From assembly GCA_027704905.1 (NCBI GenBank), contig JANIIK010000742.1, positions 62,001-126,000 on the forward strand: 64,000 nucleotides of DNA, written 5' to 3'. This DNA is from Muraenolepis orangiensis. Lineage: Eukaryota; Chordata; Actinopteri; Gadiformes; Muraenolepididae. The position numbers were made by a program, and so were the translations under genes. The notes under the pieces are model-generated. The model had not been told where the DNA came from. It searched no databases and saw nothing but the letters and a program-made list of their open reading frames with translations. Below, piece after piece: positions 40,284 to 52,578 of the stretch. How positions within the stretch are numbered: position 1 is the stretch's first letter; each line of letters begins with the position of its first letter.

Positions 40284-40761
40284 TGAACACACTAACACTG
40301 TTAAGGTAGTGGTAACTCTGACAGTGATAAACTGCTGCGTCTTCAGGCTGGGCTCCGGCGATGGTCAGTGAGAAGTCAGTGCTGCCTCCACTGCCACTAA
40401 ACCGAGCTGGTGTTGGTGATACTAGTTGGCTTTTCAATTTCATGATGAGCTTGGGGGCTTCACCGGGTTTCTGTTGGTACCAGTTCATGCGATCACCATA
40501 ACTACGATCGGTATAAACCGCTGGGTTGGTTTTACAGGTCAGAGTGACTCTGGATCCTGCAGTAAAAGTCACTACTGGTGGCTGGGTCACAGTCACCTGA
40601 CTGCTGGTTCCTATAGAAAACAAACAAACATAACATGGAGTCATCCAACAGAAAACACAAGCAAACACAGACGGGTGGTCCACATGTGGATGGAGAGGAA
40701 TGAACCCACCTGTTAAGGATCCACAGACCACTGTCCAGAAAAGGATGGTGAGGTGGTTCAT
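40284..40761 (-). CDS. IgL V segment 3 (germline, kappa-like)
   Basis: Leader exon 40761-40710, 99-bp intron, V exon 2 at 40610-40284. Features: QVTVTQPPVVTFTAGSRVTL, TCKTNPAVYTDRSYGDR, NWYQQKPGEAPKLIM, STDFSLTIAGAQPEDAAVYH and CQS, with germline CDR3 end YHYLNSVSVF. Open and apparently functional, although its cassette C exon is frameshifted. Confidence 0.95.
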
Positions 40762-40825
40762 GGTTGCCACGGTTTCTGGGGTGTTGAGTGACAGCTCAGA
40801 GTCCTGCAGTGTTGAACTGAGAGGA

Positions 40826-40870
40826 CTTTTAAACCCTCTCAGAAGCCCAGTTTCAGCTCAGCATGCAAAG
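40826..40870 (-). promoter_or_regulatory. V3 promoter
   Basis: Octamer-like CTTTGCAT (40870-40863) and TATA-like TTTAAAAG (40833-40826). Confidence 0.75.
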
Positions 40871-40890
40871 CTTCCTCTGTATGGAAATGA

Positions 40891-41241
40891 CCTGTTTCCA
40901 CTCATCACACTGGGGGTGAGAGTGAACCACCTGTTTCCACTCATCACACTGGGGGTGAGAGTGAACCACCTGTTTCCACTCTTCACACTGGGGGTGAGAG
41001 TGAACCACCTGTTTCCACTCATCACACTGGGGGTGAGAGTGAACCACCTGTTTCCACTCATCACACTGGGGGTGAGAGTGAACCACCTGTTTCTACTCAT
41101 CACACTGGGGGTGAGAGTGAACCACCTGTTTCCACTCATCACACTGGGGGTTAGAGTGAACCACCTGTTTCCACTCATCACACTGGGGGTGAGAGTGAAC
41201 CACCTGTTTCCACTCATCTCACTGGGGGTTAGGGTGAATGC
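40891..41241 (+). repeat. 39-bp E-box minisatellite upstream of V3, 9 copies
   Basis: Nine 39-bp units, the longest of the four arrays, with CACCTG at unit junctions. Confidence 0.95.
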
Positions 41242-41710
41242 ATACATTCTGGGAGGACCTCTGTATCTCTTCTACATTCACACTTTATGGAATACGATGT
41301 GGATTTAGCTGCAAACAATCAGAATTCATCATACGTGACTTTTTTCCAATTCATGTTCTCTTGGTTTGTTTGACATTCTTAAATGTTCTACTTCTTTAAA
41401 AAAATACAAATTTGCTAGTTTCTTAAAAAAATTAAATAATGTATACTAGTAGTACTTTGTAATTCATGCATCTGTATTTCACTTTTATCTTTATTAAGTT
41501 AGGTGAGCGTACTTGTGTTGAGATAATCAAATGTCCTTCAAATATTTTTTATATTCCAAAATACACGTAGAATAAATACAATCCATACTTTGAAACACTT
41601 GATAAAAGTAACTAACCAGGGCTTGAGTTGATCAAATGTGAATTCCTTCATAGTTTCCTGTGATAAGTTAGTGTCTATGTGTCAGTGAGATGTGTCTTCA
41701 ATAGGAGGGA
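41242..41710. other. V3-J3 spacer
   Basis: AT-rich conserved spacer, closest to cassette 1. No other feature. Confidence 0.7.
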
Positions 41711-41749
41711 GGTTTTTGTACAGACTCTTATTGAGGATGTATCACTGTG
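41711..41749 (+). promoter_or_regulatory. J3 23-RSS
   Basis: Nonamer GGTTTTTGT (41711-41719), 23-bp spacer, heptamer CACTGTG (41743-41749). Confidence 0.96.
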
Positions 41750-41787
41750 GTACACTTTTGGTGGAGGCACCAAACTCACCGTTGACT
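41750..41787 (+). CDS. IgL J segment 3
   Basis: 38 bp reading YTFGGGTKLTVD with a GTAAGT donor. Intact, although the downstream C3 exon is frameshifted. Confidence 0.94.
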
Positions 41788-42121
41788 GTAAGTACAAGGA
41801 CACTTTTCTTTATCTGATATAACTCCCTAAACATTAAGTTTATATCGATATAGGTCTGAATAACTAATTATTTTAATTTATATTCTATACTTTTAAACTT
41901 CTAAATGTTTAGTTGTTAAGGGCAGTAGACACATATTGTTGAGTTCAGTCACTTAATGTTATTATTTACATTGTTTTTGTAATGATTTAATTATGATGAA
42001 CATTCATCATTTATTAAGCATATCATTGATTTACTTTGTACTTCATGAAATGGGCTAACAAGTATCCTTCAAGTTCAGTTTAGACTTCTTAAAAGTCGTA
42101 ATTGAATGAATACAATATTTA

Positions 42122-42131
42122 ATTTGCAAAT
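42122..42131. promoter_or_regulatory. octamer-like palindrome in J3-C3 intron
   Basis: ATTTGCAAAT, as in cassettes 1 and 2. Confidence 0.35.
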
Positions 42132-42312
42132 GTATTTCTGTGCTCAAAAGTTCCCATTAAATTGTTAGTAAATTATTCTGTTCTGTTAAATATAAGAAAA
42201 GGGAAGTGAGAAACGAATCTGAAGAAGTTCTGCCACCTGACAGCTGTAGAAACATTAAAATGTGTCTCATGTATTCATTTATATTAATGTGGAAATTTAT
42301 ATAAATTAAATT

Positions 42313-42502
42313 GGTGACAGAATAGCTCTGTCTTTTGGGACTTGGGAACCGGAAGGTCCCCGGTTCAAGTCCCCGAAACACCTGGTCACTGTCGAGGTGC
42401 CCTTGAGCAAGACCACAGCTTCTAATACTAGGATGGGTTAAATGAACACATTTCACTGTGTGTGTACATGTATGAGACCAATAAAGAGGATTTAAGATTT
42501 AG
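42313..42502 (+). mobile_element. tRNA-derived SINE in J3-C3 intron
   Basis: Paralogue of the SINE in the other cassettes. Sequence just upstream differs by a short deletion that removes GTGTTTTGGCCGAACGTTGA. Confidence 0.75.
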
Positions 42503-42691
42503 AAATAAATACATGACACATTGAAATGTTTCTAACATTTAAATGTGTCATGGTTTCATTTATATTAATTTCCACATTTCAACCAACAATTCCAACCGTT
42601 GATGAATCTTCCAGTCCTCTGTGCTCCCTATGAGCGGCCATGTTAAGGGAGCCAGTTGTCCACTTGTCTCCTCTCTCTCTCTCTCTTCCAG

Positions 42692-43013
42692 TGGGAGTGG
42701 TTCAGCCCACGCTGAGCCTCCTTCCTCCCTCCAGAGTGGAGCTGGAGCAGGGCAGGGCTACACTGCTGTGTTTGGCCACTGGGGGCTTCCCCTCAGATTG
42801 GAAGCTTGGCTGGAAGGTGGGGGCAGCAGCATGTCTGCCGGGGTGTCGGATAGCCCGGGGGTCCTGGGGAAAGATGGCACCTACAGCCGGAGCAGCGCCC
42901 TGACCCTCCCTGCGGACCAGTGGAGGAAGGCGGGCTCAGTGAGCTGTGAGGCCAGTAGGAGCGGCCAGACGCCTGTCACTCAAACCCTGAATCCTGACCA
43001 GTGTTCAGAGTAG
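42692..43013 (+). pseudogene. IgL constant exon C3, frameshifted
   Basis: Same acceptor and domain as C1 but 322 bp instead of 323. The G run at 42819-42823 has five G where C1 has six, so after GWKVG the frame shifts to AAACLPGCRIARGS, and the second domain Cys, the C-terminal Cys and the normal stop are lost. Downstream sequence in the original register (SAGVSDSPGVLG to NPDQCSE) is intact, so the lesion is a single base. It is a homopolymer, so an assembly error must be excluded. It shares AGCATGTCT with C4. Confidence 0.9.
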
Positions 43014-43198
43014 AGAGGCTCCAGCATGGAAGTAGTGTAGAATACAAATCTCCTCTGACACGTCTGCTTTCTATCTCTCTGTCTAAGGTAGCTGCAGATT
43101 CTGATGACCTCCATCAATATAACATGTCTTTGAGCCATTAGCATTACGCTCCATGGTCTGTTACCCCTTTGCTTGAGTTTGTCACATGTTGAACATTT

Positions 43199-43204
43199 AA
43201 TAAA
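43199..43204 (+). terminator. C3 poly(A) signal
   Basis: AATAAA at the conserved position. Confidence 0.75.
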
Positions 43205-43519
43205 GATGTTAAAAAAACAATGATTTATTGTCACCATCATTTCTGATGGTATATCTTCTGTCCATGCCCTAACAAGTATAACACCTCTTATTTGACCAGC
43301 CGTTTGAATGAAGGGTAAAGCTGTGGTTTGTCTCATCTCTGAATGACCAAAGTGTTGCTTGTGTGGCTCTTCTTGGAAGGTGTGTTCACTGGATCCAGTG
43401 GACCAGTGTCAGTCATAGAGACACTGCTGCTGAAATGACCCATGTGTTTCAGACTGACTTCATGTCACTTCATCAAACAGTAGTTCAGGGTGTCCAGGTT
43501 TCTGCACATGTAACAGACG

Positions 43520-43534
43520 CCAGCAGGTGGCGCT
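43520..43534 (+). promoter_or_regulatory. CTCF-like site 3' of C3
   Basis: CCAGCAGGTGGCGCT, full consensus match. Confidence 0.62.
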
Positions 43535-44011
43535 GTGCAGTGGTAAACCTCACTCCCCGACACCTAAATAGACGTTCTAGAGATGAAGCTAGGGCCTGTG
43601 GGTTTGAGCTCTCACGTTAGAACGTGGCCTCTCGTGCCGGAGGTGGTCAGTTCCAGTAATAGTAACAGTAACAGTCAGTGCTCAGTGCTGGACACTGACT
43701 GTTACACACATACCAACTTAGAAACGTGTAGAAGTACGTCTGGAGAGACATTCAGTATCTCTCACGGAGACAGAGGATCCCTAGCATGCTGAGTGGTGGA
43801 AACAGTTCCATATTAATCATGGTTGAGTTTATTAGTCAAAGACCAAACCGACATCATCTCTTAAAGATGTGGTTCATTAACCGTATTCTGTGAGCAGTGA
43901 ACCGTAGCTATTCAAATGATCTCCAGTTTTAGCTGACGCCCACCTGGGTCTCTAGAGGGACAGGAAGTCAGTGGAGGTTTTCAGAAGAGTCTCTGGAGAT
44001 TCCAGTGAAAG

Positions 44012-44120
<109 letters not shown>

Positions 44121-44204
44121 CTACATACCGGCTCAGTGGTGCCCTCTTGTGTCAAACCACAGCCATTACTACAAAGAGTGAATCCAAAACTGTGAGTCAA
44201 TGAT

Positions 44205-46110
44205 GTAGTAGTTGTATGTAATATGTGGTAGTTGATGTAGTAGTTGTATGTAATATGTTGTTAAAGCAGTAGTTGTACTTACGTATGTTATATGTGATGG
44301 TTGAGGTAGTTGTTGTATGTTATATGTGGTAGTTGAGGTAGTTGTTGTATGTTATATGTGATGGTTGAGGTAGTTGTTGTATGTTATATGTGATGGTTGA
44401 GGTAGTTGTTGTATGTTATATGTGATGGTTGAGGTAGTTGTTGTATGTTATATGTGATGGTTGAGGTAGTTGTTGTATGTTATATGTGATGGTTGAGGTA
44501 GTTGTTGTATGTTATATGTGATGGTTGAGGTAGTTGTTGTATGTTATATGTGATGGTTGAGGTAGTTGTTGTATGTTATATGTGATGGTTGAGGTAGTTG
44601 TTGTATGTTATATGTGATGGTTGAGGTAGTTGTTGTATGTTATATGTGATGGTTGAGGTAGTTGTTGTATGTTATATGTGATGGTTGAGGTAGTTGTTGT
44701 ATGTTATATGTGATGGTTGAGGTAGTTGTTGTATGTTATATGTGATGGTTGAGGTAGTTGTTGTATGTTATATGTGATGGTTGAGGTAGTTGTTGTATGT
44801 TATATGTGATGGTTGAGGTAGTTGTTGTATGTTATATGTGATGGTTGAGGTAGTTGTTGTATGTTATATGTGATGGTTGAGGTAGTTGTTGTATGTTATA
44901 TGTGATGGTTGAGGTAGTTGTTGTATGTTATATGTGATGGTTGAGGTAGTTGTTGTATGTTATATGTGATGGTTGAGGTAGTTGTTGTATGTTATATGTG
45001 ATGGTTGAGGTAGTTGTTGTATGTTATATGTGATGGTTGAGGTAGTTGTTGTATGTTATATGTGATGGTTGAGGTAGTTGTTGTATGTTATATGTGATGG
45101 TTGAGGTAGTTGTTGTATGTTATATGTGATGGTTGAGGTAGTTGTTGTATGTTATATGTGATGGTTGAGGTAGTTGTTGTATGTTATATGTGATGGTTGA
45201 GGTAGTTGTTGTATGTTATATGTGATGGTTGAGGTAGTTGTTGTATGTTATATGTGATGGTTGAGGTAGTTGTTGTATGTTATATGTGATGGTTGAGGTA
45301 GTTGTTGTATGTTATATGTGATGGTTGAGGTAGTTGTTGTATGTTATATGTGATGGTTGAGGTAGTTGTTGTATGTTATATGTGATGGTTGAGGTAGTTG
45401 TTGTATGTTATATGTGATGGTTGAGGTAGTTGTTGTATGTTATATGTGATGGTTGAGGTAGTTGTTGTATGTTATATGTGATGGTTGAGGTAGTTGTTGT
45501 ATGTTATATGTGATGGTTGAGGTAGTTGTTGTATGTTATATGTGATGGTTGAGGTAGTTGTTGTATGTTATATGTGATGGTTGAGGTAGTTGTTGTATGT
45601 TATATGTGATGGTTGAGGTAGTTGTTGTATGTTATATGTGATGGTTGAGGTAGTTGTTGTATGTTATATGTGATGGTTGAGGTAGTTGTTGTATGTTATA
45701 TGTGATGGTTGAGGTAGTTGTTGTATGTTATATGTGATGGTTGAGGTTATATATGATTTGTGGTAGTTAAGGTAGTAGCTGTTTATAGTATGTGGTAGTG
45801 GAGGAAGAAATATATCAAATGTTGTTGTTTTATATAATGTGGTAGTTGAGGTAGTTGTATCGTTTTATATAGTATGTGGTAGTTGAGGTAGTATCTGTAT
45901 GTTATATGTGGTAGTTGTGTTAGTAGTTGTATATAAGATGTGGTAGCTGAGGTAGTAGTAGTATATCTATGTGGTAGTTGAGGTAGTAGTAGTATATCTA
46001 TGTGGTAGTTGAGGTAGTAGTAGTATATCTATGTGGTAGTTGAGGTAGTAGTAGTATATCTATGTGGTAGTTGAGGTAGTAGTAGTATTAAATATGTGCT
46101 GGTTGAGTTA
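44205..46110 (+). repeat. 32-bp array with a homogenised core
   Basis: Between about 44348 and 45746 some 44 copies of TGATGGTTGAGGTAGTTGTT plus GTATGTTATATG are essentially identical, in contrast to the varied units elsewhere. Every unit in this core has TGAGGTAG. The edges are degenerate. At 45955-46085 a sub-array reads GTAGTAGTATATCTATGTGG. Confidence 0.96.
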
Positions 46111-46171
46111 GAAGTTGTATATAATATGTTAACCTTTTTATAATATGTTGACTATTGATCCTGACCTCTCT

Positions 46172-46370
46172 CCCCTCCCTCTGACCTTTCTCCCTTCTCT
46201 CCCTTCTCTCTCTTCTCTCTCTTCTCTCCCTTCTCTCCCTTCTCTCTCTTCTCTCTCTTCTCTCTCTTCTCTCCCTTCTCTCTCTTCTCTCTCTTCTCTC
46301 CCTTCTCTCCCTTCTCTCCCTTCTCTCTCTTCTCTCCCTTCTCTCTCTTCTCTCCCCCTCTGTACCTTCT
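46172..46370. repeat. TTCTCCC/TTCTCTC microsatellite
   Basis: Shorter paralogue of 27040-27440. Confidence 0.95.
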
Positions 46371-46412
46371 CTCCCACCTTTCCTCCCTGTCCCAAATATA
46401 CCTGGTCTATAT

Positions 46413-46528
<116 letters not shown>

Positions 46529-46831
46529 CCAGCACCAGTCACTGTGTCTATTCATCTCCACTGCTATTGTAAATATGATTTAAACAACATTCTGCACTAA
46601 AGGATACTTGCACTAAATGTCTAATTCATGTCCTGTTGATTGTGTTTTGGTGATTATATTATTACTAACTTTTTGTTCCCCTTTTTTGTCTGGGCCCTTT
46701 GTTTAGTGTTGTTGTTGATGTATATTGCTCACTGTTGGACTGTAGAAACTGAATCAGATCTCTATATGTAGAACACATGTGGACATTGGACAATAACATT
46801 GACTTTGACTTTGATTTAGACTTTGTTGTGG

Positions 46832-47560
46832 TTGAGGTAGTAGTTGTATATAACATGTGGTAGTGAAGGTAGTAGTAGTATATACCATGTGGTAGTTGAG
46901 GTAGTAGTTGTATATAACATGTGGTAGTGAAGGTAGTAGTTGTATATAACATGTGGTAGTTGAGGTAGTAGTAGTATATAACATGTGGTAGTTGAGGTAG
47001 TAGTAGTATATAACATGTGGTAGTGAAGGTAGTAGTTGTATATAACATGTGGTAGTGAGGTAGTAGTTGTATATAACATGTGGTAGTGAAGGTAGTAGTT
47101 GTATATAACATGTGGTAGTGAAGGTAGTAGTTGTATATAACATGTGGTAGTGAAGGTAGTAGTTGTATATAACATGTGGTAGTGAAGGTAGTAGTTGTAT
47201 ATAATATGTGGTAGTGAAGGTAGTAGTTGTATGTTATATGTGGTAGTTGCGGTTGTTACATATACAATTTTGTAGTTTTATATAATATGTGGTCATGCAC
47301 AATGGTCATGCAGCTGTATGCACAATGTGGTAGTTGAGGTAGTAGGTGTATGTTATATGTGGTAGTTGTGTTAGTAGTTGTATATATCATTTTGTAGTTG
47401 AGGTAGTAGTTGTATGTAATATGTGGTAGTTTAAGTTGTGTACACAATATGTCGTAGTTGAGGTAGTAGTTGTATGTAATATGTGACAGTTGAGGTAGTA
47501 GTTGTATATAAAGTGTGGTAGTTGAGGTAGTAGTTGTACTTGTATCGAGCCGTCTAATTG
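46832..47560 (+). repeat. 32-bp-type array
   Basis: Mixed 29- to 32-bp units including a GTGGTAGTGAAGGTAGTAGT variant that has lost TTGAGG in part. Degenerate at the right. Confidence 0.9.
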
Positions 47561-47671
47561 TCAATGGTAACGTAATAAGTTGTATATAAATATTGAATAT
47601 AAATATATAAATATATAAGTATAGAAATATAGTTGTAAATAAAGTTATCTTGAATCTTGAATCTTGAATAA
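47545..47671 (+). mobile_element. LINE/SINE 3' tail fragment
   Basis: AAATAAAGTTATCTTGAATC followed by (TTGAATC)n, a tail type of fish CR1/L2-like retroelements, inserted within the 32-bp array. No coding part. Confidence 0.5.
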
Positions 47672-48000
47672 TATGATGTAGTTGAGGTAGTAGTTGTATA
47701 TAATATGTTGTAGATGAGGCAGTAGTTGTATGTAATATGTGGTAGTTGAGGTTGTAGTTGTATGTAATATGTGGTAGTTGAGGTAGTAGCTGTATATAAT
47801 ATGTGGTAGTTGAGGTAGTAGCTGTTTATAATATGTGGTAGTTGAGGTTGTTATAGATAAAAGGTTGTAGTTTTATATACAATGTGGTAGTTGAGGTAGT
47901 AGCTGTATATAATATGTGGTAGTTGAGGTTGTTATAGATAAAAGGTTGTAGTTTTATATACTATGTGGTAGTTGAGGTAGTAGTTGTATGTAATATGTGT
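47672..48000 (+). repeat. 32-bp-type array, degenerate
   Basis: About ten units with an internal duplication around GTTATAGATAAAAGGTTGTA (47860 and 47931). Confidence 0.85.
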
Positions 48001-48640
48001 CATATCTTATCAATCAAGTGTGTATGTTTATTTAGCCGTCTTATAGTCAGACTTTTGATCTGCCTCAGACTCCACTGTCTTTGTGTCTTAGATCAGTTTG
48101 GACATGTTTGTTTCCAGTGGATTGCTGGTGACCTGACCCACCTGTATGCACCACCGCTTAATGCCTTTAGTTTGCTCTACTTTTAAACTCTTTACAACTA
48201 CACATTCTTCACTAAGCAAACCGGCTCTGCCTAAGACCATGCAGTATTGATTTTTGCCACTTTTCTTTACGGTTGTTTTATTTATTATGTTTATTATATA
48301 AGACATTAAATGTCATCATTATAATATATTGATCATATACAATTATAGACATCATCATTTAAGTAATCCAAATCCTTGAATGAGCAAACCAGCTCACCAC
48401 CACTCACTCAAGTCACTTTTCTTTACGTTTTTTATTTTTATACCCATTTATTTATTTATCTTATTCAGTTAGTTATTGTGTAAATATGTTTTTTAAATGT
48501 TTTATTTAAATATATTAGAGGACAAATGTCATAATATGTGATTATATAAATGATAACAGCCCATCCCTAGCCAAAAGGTTCTGTGTTTGAATCCCAATGT
48601 CCGAAGTCTACCTGTCGGTAAAATGTGGAAACCCTACCTG
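48001..48640. other. non-coding; right part duplicates 10080-10400
   Basis: No gene recognised in 48001-48300. From 48300 it matches 10080 onward. Confidence 0.5.
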
Positions 48641-49304
48641 CTCATTAAATTACATTACATTACATCACATTACATTACATTACATTACATAACATTATAT
48701 TACATTACATTCCATTACATTACATAACATTATATTACATTACAGGCATATAGCAGACGCTTTGTCCAAAGTGACTTACAATAGTGCATTCATGCAGGAC
48801 ATTCACTTTGAGTGGTTAGTGACTAAATAACACATAGTAATACATACTGTGTGTTATTACCTGTATATATATATACCTATTATTATGCTCATATCCCATT
48901 TAATACCTAGACTGTCTTTAAACCAGTACATTAAACTGTAAATGATATTATATTACCAGCCACTTTACTGCAACATGTGCCCTCTGGTTAGATGCTCCAT
49001 TATTATCACTGTACTGTACTGTGCTGTACAATGACAATACATTTGAATCTAATCTAATCAAATCTAATCTAATCTAATACATTAATACTAACCGTTATGA
49101 CATTTACAGTCTCAACATGCTATACAGGACCGCATTCAAATGAAACCCTCAGCCCTACACATCAGAATAGATCCATATACCAAGTTAGAAAGTAAGGAAG
49201 TGACACATTAAAACAGTTTAGAGAGAGCCTTCAACAGGCCGGTTGATAACAGTCCTGGGACCTGACTAATCTAACGGGCAGAGGATCAAACTCACGGCCT
49301 TAAC
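48641..49304. repeat. duplicate block with TTACA microsatellite, V-SINE-like segment and LINE tail
   Basis: Paralogous to 10425-10820, but with an extra segment (48850-49075) matching the LINE tail of 17800-18043, ending in (AATCT)n. The V-SINE-like GCAGACGCTTTGTCCAAAGT is at about 48753. Confidence 0.65.
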
Positions 49305-49719
49305 ACGCATATCATACATACATAATATACATACTTATTGTACAAACATACATATTTTACATACATACTATACATACATGCATACATATTATACATACAT
49401 ACATATTTTACATACATACTATACATACATGCATACATATTATACATACATGCATACATATTATACATACATAATATACATACATAGTATACATACATGC
49501 ATACATATAATACATACATTCATATTATACATACATGGATACATATTATACGTAAAAACATATTCTAAATACATACATAGTCATATTATACATACATACA
49601 TAGTATACATACATACATACATATTATAAATACATACATACATATTATACACACATCATACATACATGCATATTATACATACTGTACGTACATACACACA
49701 TACACACATACATACATAC
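49305..49719. repeat. TACA-rich microsatellite
   Basis: Irregular CATACATA repeats immediately before the hAT foldback element. Confidence 0.9.
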
Positions 49720-50626
49720 CAGTGGCGAAGCGTGTCGATCACAACTGGACCTTCTGTAGACCACCACCCCCCCCCCCCTTCGAAAATTCTGTTGTTCTAG
49801 TCAGTCGGACGTCACGGAGGAGTCACTTTATGCCTTATCTCATTTAGGAAGATCAGATTGTCGCAGCCAATTTCCAAGTTGACCATAGTTGTCAAAGCAG
49901 AGTCCATGTAGTGAAGTAACAGACCACCACAGACCACCACACACGCTATCGGTTAAAGGGACGGTCCAACACGATTCACGAGAAAAGGCTGAACGTAACT
50001 TAAAGTTACAAAACAACCAAATGTCTCTGGCATATATCTTGTTATTAGCACTTTCACCTCTCAAATATCAAAACCTAAATACGGAAGTTATGTTACATTA
50101 AGTGTTTTCCTCTCATAAAGCTGCGTTAAGACTTTTCCTTACTGGCTCAATAGAGCGGAAAACACTCAATGTCACATAACGTCCATAATGGGGGGATTTA
50201 AGTTGAGATATTTTGACAGGTGAGTGCTAATAACAAGACATATGCCAGAGAAATGTGGTGATTATTGATCGCGGTTTTGTAACTCTTAGTTACGTTATGT
50301 CTTTTCACTTTAAGCGATGCAAAGAAAGATCAAGTCAAAACTCTCAATTCAAATGCACAACAATGCTTAACAAACTCAAGACAGCCATTAACTAATCATT
50401 GTGTGTGTGTGGAAACAAAATGCAACAACCAGCTCAACGAGACGCAACACTGAGACAAAACCAGCAAAGACAAATGAGTCTCACTCACCAATGATGTTCA
50501 CTTGAAGACGAAATCCATCCTCCTGTCCTTCTGGATGAATTGTTCGACCACCCGGTCATAAAGCTGATCGCTTTCCACATCCAAAAGGAGTTGCCTTTCA
50601 ATAGCAATAGACGCTAATGAAGTGAG

Positions 50627-50821
50627 TCAGGATTGTCCGGATCTGTTCCTCGCATAAGTTTTGATCCGTTTGAGGGCGGAAAATGTCCTTTCCACAGATG
50701 CAGTGGTGGTCTCTGAATACCTTGAAGGCCCTGACGCTTCACCACTGATACATACCAGTGGTGAAGCGTCAGGGCCTTCAAGGTATTCAGAGAAGACCCT
50801 GGAACTCTCAGATGAAACCAA
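50627..50821 (-). pseudogene. hAT transposase C-terminal fragment, left arm
   Basis: Minus strand reads TTASVERTFSALKRIKTYAR, the hAT C-terminal dimerisation motif, preceded by a short duplicated segment. A palindromic junction (EGPDASP / GEASGPSRYSE) lies at 50725-50790. Confidence 0.7.
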
Positions 50822-51378
50822 AAAATCGAATTAATTGTATTAATAAAATGTAATACAATTTAATAAAGTTTAATAAAATGAATAAATGAGAATCGTATCT
50901 GTGTTGTTGATCTGTTATATTAGTGTTACGTTGATTTGTTTGTCTTTCTCGGTCCATGCACTACGCATTTGAGTGTTTTGTGTTGGAAAAACAATGCAAC
51001 CAATCAGATATTTTTCTAGGTTGCTGGGAAGAATATCCTTCAACCAAAGTATTCCCAATGACTTTGGCCCTTAGACTGAATGAGAGCGTACGTTTAGATT
51101 GACACTTTGATCAACCAATCATATATTGGTATGTAGCCACACCAATATATAGGGCGTATTCTTTCAGATTTCCCCACAGGTCCATAGTGCGCTAGAAGGT
51201 ATACTGGCTGGAGACGTAGCGTAGTGCTACGTTGTTTTTTTTCCTATGTAGGTTTTTTACCTCGAAATGGCAACAGGTGAAGATGATGTTGTTGCGGAAT
51301 TGTTGTTAGTACCCTTTTCAAGAGGACCATTCAGTGAAAAGATGGACATTATAAAAAAGTTTTAACGATCCCCATCAC

Positions 51379-51545
51379 CACCGCATCTGTGGAAAGGACA
51401 TTGTCCGCCCTCAAAGGGATAAAAACATATGGAGGAACAGAACAGACTCACTGCATTAGCTTCCATAGCTGTTGAAAGGCAACTTATTTTGGATCTGAAA
51501 AGCAGTGATCAGCTTTATGACCGGGTTATCGATACATTGATAACC
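51379..51545 (+). pseudogene. hAT transposase C-terminal fragment, right arm
   Basis: Plus strand reads ITTASVERTLSALKGIKTYG, then with a frame change RLTALASIAVERQLILDLKS and QLYDRV. It is an inverted counterpart of 50627-50821. Confidence 0.7.
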
Positions 51546-51632
51546 CGGTCATAAAGCATTGATCAGCTTTATGACAGGGTAATCGATCCATCCAGAAGGA
51601 CAGGAGAATGGATTTGGTCTTTTGGTCTCATC

Positions 51633-52262
51633 TGTCACGGTTACGGTGGTTGGCTGGGGGCGTGGCCAAGCCGCGTGCGCTGGCGGCGCACACACACCTG
51701 TCAGCAATTGCCTTGTCTAATTGTTAATCACGTCACCTGTTGGGGGTATATATACCCTGGCGTCCTGTTACTCCGGTGTTAGGTCCTACGTCGTACTTGC
51801 TTGCTACTTTGTACGTTGGTACATTCTGGACGGAATCGCCACGCCGATGTCCCGGAGATCCAGATTCATTGCCTATCCCGCGTCACCCGCCTGTCTCGCG
51901 TTACTCTCCTGTCCCGGACTACTCTCCGGTCTATACGAGCTCCCCGGTCATTATAATTACCTGTCCAGTACCTGTCGCTACTCCGACCTCCCGGTATCTA
52001 GACTTCTCGCTCGTCCCTGACCATCCGCCTGTCTAGTACCTGTCGCTACTCGACCTCCCGGTATCCAGACTCCTCTCCTGTCCCGGACTACTCGCCGGTC
52101 TACTACCTGCCGGTACTCCGCGGATCGACCTCCCGGTATCCAGACCCCTTGCCTGTCCCCGTTCACTCTTGTGTTGTGTTTGGTTTAAATAAAGCTTTAC
52201 GTTATAGCTCCACTGTGTCTTGGTCTGCGTTCTGGGTCCCACCGAATTACCCCTACGTGACA
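51633..52262 (+). mobile_element. Gypsy-type solo LTR with perfect 5-bp target duplication
   Basis: Starts TGTCACGGTTACGG and ends CTACGTGACA. Flanked by TCATC on both sides (51628-51632 and 52263-52267). Contains GGGGTATATATACCC (a promoter-like TATA box) near 51744 and an AATAAAGC signal near 52188. Homologous to the 3' LTR at 6296-6856. Insertion split the hAT foldback arm, so it is younger than that element. Confidence 0.92.
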
Positions 52263-52578
52263 TCATCATTGGTGAGTGAGACTAATTAGTCTTTGCTGGT
52301 TTTGGCGCAGTGTTACATCTCTTTGAGCTGGTTGTTGCATTTTGTTTTCACACACTTGTTGACTGATTAGTTAATGGCTGTCTTGAGTTTGATAAGCATT
52401 GTTGCGCATTTAAATTGAGAGTTTTTCTTTGCATCGCTTAACGTGAAAAGACTTAACGTAACTAAGAGTTACAAAACCGCGATCAATAATCACCAAATTT
52501 CTGTCTACAGAAGGTCCACTTGTGATAGACACGGTTCGCCACTGATACATACATATTATACATACATTGTTCATACAT

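Larger units (their letters stand above)
49720..52544. mobile_element. hAT foldback element with nested solo LTR
   Basis: Left end CAGTGGCGAAGCGTGTCGAT and right end (minus strand) CAGTGGCGAACCGTGTCTAT form long terminal inverted repeats. The 8-bp flanks on both sides are ATACATAC, although they lie in a microsatellite. Internal arms are also inverted copies: 50265-50510 mirrors 52267-52500, and a hAT C-terminal coding fragment occurs once on each strand. A 630-bp solo LTR is nested in the right arm. Confidence 0.85.

Noticed and set aside
44348..45746. CRISPR-like regular repeat array
   Set aside because: Units are directly abutting with no unique spacers, and the DNA is vertebrate.
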